18,975 nucleotides of DNA, from assembly GCA_039188505.1 (NCBI GenBank), contig JBCCZC010000058.1, positions 1 through 18,975 on the forward strand, in the 5' to 3' direction. Made by a program: the position numbers and the translations under genes. The stretch comes from JBCCZC01 sp039188505. GTDB taxonomy: Bacteria > Pseudomonadota > Gammaproteobacteria > Xanthomonadales > SZUA-38. Below the pieces are notes generated by a model. The model was not told the origin of the DNA. It worked only from the letters and a program-made list of their open reading frames with translations, and did no database searches. Below are positions 13,530 through 18,975 of the stretch, piece after piece. Position 1 is the first letter of the stretch. Each line of letters begins with the position of its first letter.

Positions 13530-15580
13530 CGGGGACGACGGAGTTTCACGAACGCGGCACCATGGGCGCCCCCGTCGCCGACCCGATCTGGGGCAAGCTG
13601 ACCTGGGACATCTTCCCCTTCTACGACCCGCTCCTGCTCGTGACCTTCGTGGGGACAGTGATCGTGGCCGTTGCGGTAGTGGCAGCGCTGACGCGGTATC
13701 GACTCTGGAAAGTCCTCTGGACCGAGTGGTTCACGTCCATCGATCACAAGAAAATCGGCATCATGTACATGGTGCTGGGCATCGTGATGCTGATCCGGGG
13801 CTTCTCGGATGCGCTGCTCATGCGTGGCCACCAGGCGCTCGCCTCGGCAGGATTCGTCGGCTACCTGCCCGCCTACCACTACGATCAGGTCTTCACCGTA
13901 CACGGCGTCATCATGATCTTCTTTGTGGCGATGCCCCTCGTCACCGGGTTCATGAACTACGTGATGCCGCTGCAAATCGGCGCCCGGGACGTGGCGTTCC
14001 CGTTCCTCAACAACCTCAGCTTCTGGCTTACCGTCTCCGGGGCCGTGCTGATCATGCTCTCGCTCTTCGTCGGCGAATTCGCCGCGACGGGTTGGCTGGC
14101 CTACCCCCCCCTATCCGGCCTGAACTTCAGTCCCGGGGTTGGGATGGACTACTACCTCTGGGCGTTGAACATCGCGGGAATCGGCACGACGCTATCGGGC
14201 ATCAACCTTATCGTGACCCTGGTCAAGATGCGGGCGCCCGGCATGACCTGGATGAGGCTGCCGGTCTTCAGCTGGACGACGCTATGCACCAACGTGCTGA
14301 TCGTCGCCACCTTTCCTGTGCTGACGGCCACGCTGGCGCTCCTGACGGCCGATCGCTACCTCGGCACCCATTTCTTCACGAGCGAACTCGGCGGCAATCC
14401 GATGATGTACGTGAATCTGATCTGGATCTGGGGCCACCCGGAGGTTTACATCCTGACGTTGCCCATCTTCGGCATCTTCTCCGAGGTCGTGCCCACGTTC
14501 TGCCGAAAGCGACTCTTCGGCTACACGTCCATGGTCTACGCGACCTGCGTCATCATGATCCTGAGCTACATCGTGTGGCTGCATCACTTCTTCACCATGG
14601 GTGCCGGCGCCGACGTGAACTCGTTCTTCGGGATCACGACCATGATCATCTCCATCCCGACAGGGGCGAAGCTCTTCAACTGGCTGTTCACGATGTACAA
14701 GGGGCGCATCCGCTTCGAGTTGCCCATGATGTGGGTCATCGCCTTCATGCTCACCTTCGTTATCGGTGGCATGACCGGGGTGCTTCTGGCCGTGCCTCCG
14801 GCGGATTTCGTGCTGCACAACAGTCTCTTTCTGGTGGCCCACTTCCACAACGTCATCATCGGCGGTGTCGTCTTCGGGATCTTCGCCGGCATCATCTTCT
14901 GGTGGCCCAAGGCCTTCGGCTTCAAGCTCGATCCCTTCTGGGGCAAGGTCAGCTTCTGGGGCTGGGTGGTCGGCTTCTATCTCGCCTTCATGCCTCTCTA
15001 CGTGCTCGGACTCATGGGCGTGACGCGCCGGCTCAGCCAGTTCGAGGACACGGTCTACGCGGGCTATTTCGCGGTCGCGCTGATCGGGGCCTGCTGCATC
15101 GCCATCGGCCTGGCGGCCTTCGTCATCCAGATCATCGTGTCCATCCGGCGGCGGGAAGAGCTCCGCGATGAGACCGGCGACCCGTGGGGCGGCCGGACCC
15201 TCGAATGGTCGACGTCCTCGCCGCCGCCCTTCTACAACTTCGCCCTGACCCCGCGGGTCCATGAACTCGACGCCTGGGATCACATGAAGCGCGCCGGCTA
15301 CGTGCGACCAACGGAGGGCTTTGCGCCGATCCACATGCCTCGCTACACCGCCACGGGCGTGGTCATCGCGGCCCTTGCGACGGTCGTGGGATTTGCGCTC
15401 GTGTGGCACGTCTGGTGGGTCGCGCTGGGCGCTTTCGCCGCCTGCATCACCTACGGGATCGGCCATACCTTCAACTACGACCGCGACTACTACGTGCCGG
15501 TCGATGAGGTCGCGCGGCTCGAGGACCAGCGAAGCCAGGCGCTGGCCATCGACGAGGCGGCAAAGCCGGGCGGCGCCTGA
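13526..15580 (+). CDS. cyoB: Cytochrome bo3-type quinol oxidase subunit I
   Basis: This 684-residue catalytic subunit reduces O2 to water with electrons from quinol and pumps protons across the inner membrane. Landmarks align with E. coli CyoB at a constant offset of 20. Low-spin haem ligands are H126 and H441, CuB ligands H304, H353 and H354, and the high-spin haem ligand H439. The cross-linked Tyr is Y308 (GHPEVY). D-channel residues are D155 and E306, and the K-channel residue is K382 (PTGAKLFNW). The quinol-site residues R91, D95, H118 and Q121 are all present. About 15 hydrophobic segments are expected, as in the type. The ATG at 13526 overlaps cyoA (ATGA). A second ATG at 13562 (MGAPVADPIWG) is a possible alternative start. 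The gene is followed by cyoC after 31 bases. Confidence 0.97.
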   Translation: MTGTTEFHERGTMGAPVADPIWGKLTWDIFPFYDPLLLVTFVGTVIVAVAVVAALTRYRLWKVLWTEWFTSIDHKKIGIMYMVLGIVMLIRGFSDALLMRGHQALASAGFVGYLPAYHYDQVFTVHGVIMIFFVAMPLVTGFMNYVMPLQIGARDVAFPFLNNLSFWLTVSGAVLIMLSLFVGEFAATGWLAYPPLSGLNFSPGVGMDYYLWALNIAGIGTTLSGINLIVTLVKMRAPGMTWMRLPVFSWTTLCTNVLIVATFPVLTATLALLTADRYLGTHFFTSELGGNPMMYVNLIWIWGHPEVYILTLPIFGIFSEVVPTFCRKRLFGYTSMVYATCVIMILSYIVWLHHFFTMGAGADVNSFFGITTMIISIPTGAKLFNWLFTMYKGRIRFELPMMWVIAFMLTFVIGGMTGVLLAVPPADFVLHNSLFLVAHFHNVIIGGVVFGIFAGIIFWWPKAFGFKLDPFWGKVSFWGWVVGFYLAFMPLYVLGLMGVTRRLSQFEDTVYAGYFAVALIGACCIAIGLAAFVIQIIVSIRRREELRDETGDPWGGRTLEWSTSSPPPFYNFALTPRVHELDAWDHMKRAGYVRPTEGFAPIHMPRYTATGVVIAALATVVGFALVWHVWWVALGAFAACITYGIGHTFNYDRDYYVPVDEVARLEDQRSQALAIDEAAKPGGA

Positions 15581-15611
15581 TGGTCTCCGTCATCACGTAC
15601 GGCCCGGGCTC

Positions 15612-16283
15612 ATGAGCGCCGCCGCCGACACCACGGACGACGCCCCGGTGGGCGGGACGTCAGGCACGGAAGACACGCTCAGCTTCCACGTCGTCGCCGA
15701 CGAGGAGCATGACGATGATCACGCCCACGAGGGCGGAACCATGCTCGGCTTCTGGCTCTATCTCATGAGCGACTGCCTCATTTTCGGCATCCTCTTTGCC
15801 GTGCATGCCGTCGTCGGCCAGCGCTATGCCGCCGGCCCCGCCCCGAGTGACCTCTTCGAGCTCGACATGATCCTTGTGTCGACCTTCCTGCTGCTGTTCT
15901 CGTCGATCACCTTCGGCTTCGCCGTACTGAAGATGCACGCCCGCGATCTGCGGGGCATGACCGTGTGGATGATCGTGACCGGCTTGTTCGGGCTCGGCTT
16001 CCTCGTGCTCGAGGTCCGAGAGTTCATGCATCTCTGGCACCTGGGGGCAACCCCGATGGCCAGCGCATTCCTGTCTTCGTTCTATTTCCTCGTCGGCACC
16101 CACGGTGTGCATGTGGCCGCCGGCAGCCTGTGGCTAGCGGTGCTGATCGCCCAGCTCCATACCACCGGACTCACCCCCGCCAATGAGCGCCGGGTCCTGT
16201 GCCTCAGCCTGTTCTGGCACTTCCTGGACCTGATCTGGATCGGGGTATTCTCCTTCGTCTACCTGGCAGGCGTACTCCTTTGA
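15612..16283 (+). CDS. cyoC: Cytochrome bo3-type quinol oxidase subunit III
   Basis: This 223-residue integral membrane subunit stabilises the oxidase core. It matches CyoC strongly: GFWLYLMSDCLIFGILFA, STFLLLFSSITFGFAVLKM, FLSSFYFLVGTHGVHVAAG and CLSLFWHFLDLIWIGVF. It has five transmembrane helices, as in the bo3 branch, which lacks the two extra N-terminal helices of subunit III in aa3 enzymes. The N-terminus carries a His/Asp/Glu-rich stretch (about residues 25-41, HVVADEEHDDDHAHEGG), comparable to the His-rich leader of E. coli CyoC and possibly metal-binding. I chose ATG 15612; the ribosome-binding site is weak. The last bases overlap the TTG start of cyoD. Confidence 0.95.
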   Translation: MSAAADTTDDAPVGGTSGTEDTLSFHVVADEEHDDDHAHEGGTMLGFWLYLMSDCLIFGILFAVHAVVGQRYAAGPAPSDLFELDMILVSTFLLLFSSITFGFAVLKMHARDLRGMTVWMIVTGLFGLGFLVLEVREFMHLWHLGATPMASAFLSSFYFLVGTHGVHVAAGSLWLAVLIAQLHTTGLTPANERRVLCLSLFWHFLDLIWIGVFSFVYLAGVLL

Positions 16284-16642
16284 ACGACCACGCCCCATCG
16301 AACGCCACGCACGGCAGCTTCCGTTCCTACCTGGTCGGTTTCGGTCTGTCGGTCGTCCTGACGGTCATTCCCTTCGCGCTCGTCATGACCCACGACGGCT
16401 CGAAGACAGCGCTCATACTCGTTGCGGTATTTGCGCTCGGGGCCGCGCAGATCCTCGTTCACATCCACTATTTCCTGCACGTGACGCTCAAGGCGGAAGC
16501 AGGATGGCAGGCGCTCTCGCTGCTGTTCACGACCGTCCTGCTCGTCATCGTCATCGCCGGCTCGCTCTGGGTGATGCTTCACCTCGAGGACAACATGATG
16601 CCCGCGCACGAGCAGATCGAGCGGGTGCGGAATCTGCCTTGA
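16280..16642 (+). CDS. cyoD: Cytochrome bo3-type quinol oxidase subunit IV (TTG start)
   Basis: This 120-residue protein has three transmembrane helices and matches CyoD: GSFRSYLVGFGLSVVLTVIPF, then ALGAAQILVHIHYFLHV and a third helix FTTVLLVIVIAGSLWVMLHL. It assists assembly and stability of the CuB site region in the bo3 oxidase. The frame is open upstream, but conservation begins right after the TTG at 16280, which overlaps the cyoC stop as TTGA. GGCAGG lies nine bases before it, so translation is probably by re-initiation after cyoC. Confidence 0.92.
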   Translation: MNDHAPSNATHGSFRSYLVGFGLSVVLTVIPFALVMTHDGSKTALILVAVFALGAAQILVHIHYFLHVTLKAEAGWQALSLLFTTVLLVIVIAGSLWVMLHLEDNMMPAHEQIERVRNLP

Positions 16643-17352
16643 CGGCGCGGACGCAGCGGAGACCTCCCTGGGTTCGCGCGATTGCCTTCCTGATCGTGGC
16701 GTGCACGGTCACGACCCTTGTCGGGCTGGGAACCTGGCAGCTGCGGCGCCTCGAGTGGAAGCGCGAGCTCATCGCGGCCGTGGAAGCCCGCGCGTATGAG
16801 CCCGCTGTCGAGGCTCCGGTCGGATCGGTGACACGCGACGAGGACGCCTACCGTCGCGTCCGCGTGACGGGAAGATTCCACCACGATCAGTCGCGGCGCG
16901 TGAAGGCCTTGACTGCGCTAGGGAGCGGATTCTGGCTCATGGTGCCGCTCGAGACGGAGCGGGATACGGTCTGGATCAATCGCGGCTTCGTGCCATCCGG
17001 AACCGGCGCCGAAGCCTGGTACCGGCCGCAAGGTCTTCTGCACGTCGAGGGGCTGCTGAGAGTCACGGAACCGGGCGGAACGCTGCTGGAAAAGAACGAT
17101 CCCCCCGCGTCCCGCTGGTATTCGCGTGACGTGGCCGCCCTGGCCCGGGATGCAGGCGTAGAGCAGGCTCGTCCATACTTCATCGATGCCGACCACAGCG
17201 GGCCGCCGAGCGGATTCCCGCGGGGCGGGCTGACCCAGCTGTCGTTTCGCAACACCCACCTGGCCTACGCCCTGACCTGGTACGCGATGGCCGCGCTCCT
17301 GCTCGGAGCCTCGTTCTTCGTTCGCTTCCGCGCGGAAGAGAGCGAGCCCTGA
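16639..17352 (+). CDS. SURF1-family oxidase assembly protein (TTG start)
   Basis: This 237-residue SURF1 homologue has an N-terminal transmembrane helix (AIAFLIVACTVTTLVGLGTW) followed by QLRRLEWKRELIAAVEAR. A periplasmic domain contains VRVTGRFHHDQ and VWINRGFVPSG, and the second transmembrane helix is at the C-terminus after FRNTHLAYALTWYAMAALLL. SURF1 proteins help insert haem into haem-copper oxidases, classically haem a. Paracoccus has a separate SURF1 dedicated to its ba3 quinol oxidase, and this gene's place at the end of the cyo operon suggests the same specialised role. The best start is the TTG at 16639, overlapping the cyoD stop as TTGA; upstream in-frame sequence is antisense-like and not conserved. 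No terminator with a T-run follows. Confidence 0.9.
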   Translation: MTARTQRRPPWVRAIAFLIVACTVTTLVGLGTWQLRRLEWKRELIAAVEARAYEPAVEAPVGSVTRDEDAYRRVRVTGRFHHDQSRRVKALTALGSGFWLMVPLETERDTVWINRGFVPSGTGAEAWYRPQGLLHVEGLLRVTEPGGTLLEKNDPPASRWYSRDVAALARDAGVEQARPYFIDADHSGPPSGFPRGGLTQLSFRNTHLAYALTWYAMAALLLGASFFVRFRAEESEP

Positions 17353-17370
17353 GACCGATGTACCGCGCCT

Positions 17371-17462
17371 CGGGAACGGTCGATTGGTTCCCGCTGGCGC
17401 GGTGGTCCGCAAGCCCAGAGCGCAGCCCGCCGCAACGTTCCCGGCGCCGGGCGTCGGGAACG
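17371..17462. repeat. Twin inverted repeats built on CGGGAACG/CGTTCCCG
   Basis: Four copies of one 7-8-base unit occur within 92 bases. CGGGAAC (17371-17377) pairs with GTTCCCG (17387-17393), and CGTTCCCG (17436-17443) pairs with CGGGAACG (17455-17462). The second loop contains further GC-rich symmetry (CCCGGCGCCGGG, 17440-17451). The element lies between the convergent SURF1 and SDR genes, a usual place for REP-like palindromes or bidirectional terminators, but no T-run is present. The rest of 17353-17484 shows no gene. Confidence 0.55.
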
Positions 17463-17484
17463 ATGAGCGCAGGAGCTTCCGTCC

Positions 17485-18975
17485 CTACCAGTGAATACCC
17501 CGCATCAGCGACGCGAACGCGATCTGCTCCGACGACGGCCGCTGGTCCTTCTCCTTCACGCCCTTGGACGCTGCGGAATCCGGGAACAGGTTGAACGCGG
17601 TGTTCATCACGACCTGCGTCGACCGCGGCGTCAGCGCGTGCAGCACGGCCGTGAAGATGCCCAGGCGCGTCGCGATCCGCGGCGGCCGATGGATGATGGC
17701 CTCCTTGATCATGTCCGCGGCCTCTTCGGGGCTGATCGTCGGGACGTTCTGGTAGATTTTCGTCGGCGCGATCATCGGCGTCCGCACGAGCGGCATGTTG
17801 ATCGTCGTGAAGTTGATGCCCCGGTCGGAGAACTCCGACGCCGCGCAGCGTGAGAAGGCATCAAGCGCCGCCTTCGAGGCCACATAGGCCGAGAAGCGTG
17901 GCGCGTTGCTCAGCACCCCGATCGACGAGATATTGATGATGTGGCCGTTGCGCTGCTCCATCATGCTTGGCAGCGCCCTCATGATGAGGCGCAGGGATCC
18001 GAAGTAGTTGAGCTGCATCGTCCGCTCGAAGTCATGGAAGCGGTCGAAGGACATCGCGATGGCTCGGCGGATCGAGCGGCCGGCGTTGTTCACCAGGACG
18101 TCGATGTGGCCGTGGTCCGCGACGATCTTGTCGATCAGCTCGTCGCAGGCTTCCATGTCCGTGAGGTTGGCGGTGTAGATATAGCACTCCCCACCGAGCT
18201 TCTCGATCGACGCCTTGGCGGCCTCCAGCTCCTCGATCTTGCGCGCGACGATGATGGTCTTCGCGCCCGCCTCGCCGATGACCTTCGCGGCCGCCAGACC
18301 GATGCCCGACGAACCGCCGGTCACGACCACAACGCGACCTTCGACGCGCGAGCGCAGCGAGCGATCTTCGTAGAGCGCGGGATCGAGGTGGCGCTCCCAG
18401 TAATCCCAGATCCGCCAGGCATAATCGTCGAGGTCCGGCACGGCGATCTTCGTGCCCTTGAGTGCATCGTCAGTCTCGCGCCGATCGAAGCGGGTGGGAT
18501 AGTTGATGAAGGCCAGCACGTCCGACGGGATGCCGAGATCCTGGAGGATCAGGTTCATGATCCGTCGGACCGGCGGCAGCATGGCAAGGCCCTGCTTCAC
18601 GGCCGGTGGCACGAACGCGAACATGCGCGCGTCGATGCGCATGGTCATCTGCGGTGCATGGGCTTCCCGCGCGAAGATGTTCAACACCTGGCCGATGCGA
18701 CGCGGATTGGGGTCGGTGAGGTGGAAGCACTTGCCGTCGAGGCCGCGCTTGTGGGCAATGTGGTCCATGGCGTCGACCACGAAGTCCACTGGCACCATGT
18801 TCAGCTTGCTGCCTTCGATGCCGATCGTCGGCATCCACGGCGGGAGCGAATCCCGCATCTTCTGGATCAGCTTGAAGAAGTAGTACGGGCCGTCGATCTT
18901 GTCGATCTCACCGGTCTCCGAGTGCCCGATGACCATCGAGGGGCGATAGATCCGGTACGGAATCGAGCACTCGTC
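17485..18975 (-). CDS. Two-domain SDR oxidoreductase, fatty acyl-CoA reductase-like (5' end outside window)
   Basis: The frame stays open to the right edge, so the N-terminus is missing; 496 residues are visible. The first about 210 are the substrate-binding half of an extended SDR/male-sterility-type reductase (YRIYRPSMVIGHSETGEIDKIDGPYYFF, then FHLTDPNP). A complete classical SDR domain follows: cofactor loop TGGSSGIG (bases 18298-18321), NNAG (18079-18090), catalytic Ser in INISSIG, and YVASK as the Tyr-x3-Lys pair. This order matches two-domain bacterial fatty acyl-CoA reductases such as Marinobacter Maqu_2507 and mycobacterial FcrA/AcrA1, which make fatty alcohols or aldehydes from acyl-CoA with NADPH. 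MPLVRTPMIAPTKIY also recalls that group. The reaction is inferred from this resemblance. It is convergent with the cyo operon. Confidence 0.85.
   Translation of the reverse strand, partial: DECSIPYRIYRPSMVIGHSETGEIDKIDGPYYFFKLIQKMRDSLPPWMPTIGIEGSKLNMVPVDFVVDAMDHIAHKRGLDGKCFHLTDPNPRRIGQVLNIFAREAHAPQMTMRIDARMFAFVPPAVKQGLAMLPPVRRIMNLILQDLGIPSDVLAFINYPTRFDRRETDDALKGTKIAVPDLDDYAWRIWDYWERHLDPALYEDRSLRSRVEGRVVVVTGGSSGIGLAAAKVIGEAGAKTIIVARKIEELEAAKASIEKLGGECYIYTANLTDMEACDELIDKIVADHGHIDVLVNNAGRSIRRAIAMSFDRFHDFERTMQLNYFGSLRLIMRALPSMMEQRNGHIINISSIGVLSNAPRFSAYVASKAALDAFSRCAASEFSDRGINFTTINMPLVRTPMIAPTKIYQNVPTISPEEAADMIKEAIIHRPPRIATRLGIFTAVLHALTPRSTQVVMNTAFNLFPDSAASKGVKEKDQRPSSEQIAFASLMRGIHW

Noticed and set aside
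14282..15466. Minus-strand open frame very rich in His, Asp and Glu
   Set aside because: It is antisense of the hydrophobic cyoB gene. Antisense of membrane-helix codons gives such composition.
16504..16638. Upstream extension of SURF1 to an ATG at 16504
   Set aside because: It overlaps cyoD in another frame and encodes an Arg/Ala-rich stretch unlike SURF1. The conserved part begins after the TTG at 16639.

Overview
The window is GC-rich, densely packed bacterial DNA. Its gene content points to a pseudomonad-type proteobacterium, most likely a gammaproteobacterium: a proton-pumping cytochrome bo3-type quinol oxidase operon, a PhaF-like phasin with a histone-like tail, an NtrY/NtrC-style two-component pair and a bacterial SWI2/SNF2 helicase. 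The genus cannot be fixed from the sequence. There are no rRNA or tRNA genes, CRISPR arrays or intact mobile elements, so this looks like chromosomal backbone.

Layout. Positions 1-4242 (+) are the end of an efflux-type ABC operon: two MacB/FtsX-type permeases (the first cut by the window edge), then a sigma-54-activating response regulator and its sensor kinase. An approximately 370-bp regulatory gap (4243-4613) holds a hairpin, a perfect 15-bp palindrome and a promoter that could give a leaderless mRNA. It is followed (+) by a 965-residue SNF2 helicase, translationally coupled to a 373-residue protein I do not recognise. Converging on them (-) is a coupled pair: a pyridoxamine-phosphate-oxidase-like FMN protein, then a glutathione S-transferase homologue. 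A palindrome-rich gap (about 9955-10218) separates that pair from a phasin gene (+).

The phasin is followed by about 190 bp that fold into several hairpins and end in a strong UUCG terminator. One 18-bp stem exposes a C-rich loop complementary to Shine-Dalgarno sequences. I regard this as the best candidate for an undescribed element (a small RNA or functional 3'UTR).

Positions 10992-12263 (-) encode an MFS transporter, divergent from the operon cyoA-cyoB-cyoC-cyoD-SURF1 (12438-17352, +). The oxidase has all haem/CuB ligands, the D- and K-channel residues and the four quinol-site residues, while subunit II lacks CuA, so quinol rather than cytochrome c is the electron donor. SURF1 at the end of the operon, and no cyoE in view, raises the possibility of a haem-a-containing enzyme. 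A twin inverted repeat (17371-17462) separates this operon from a convergent two-domain SDR protein (17485 to the right edge, -) that resembles bacterial fatty acyl-CoA reductases. Together with the phasin it suggests a lipid- or polyester-storing cell.
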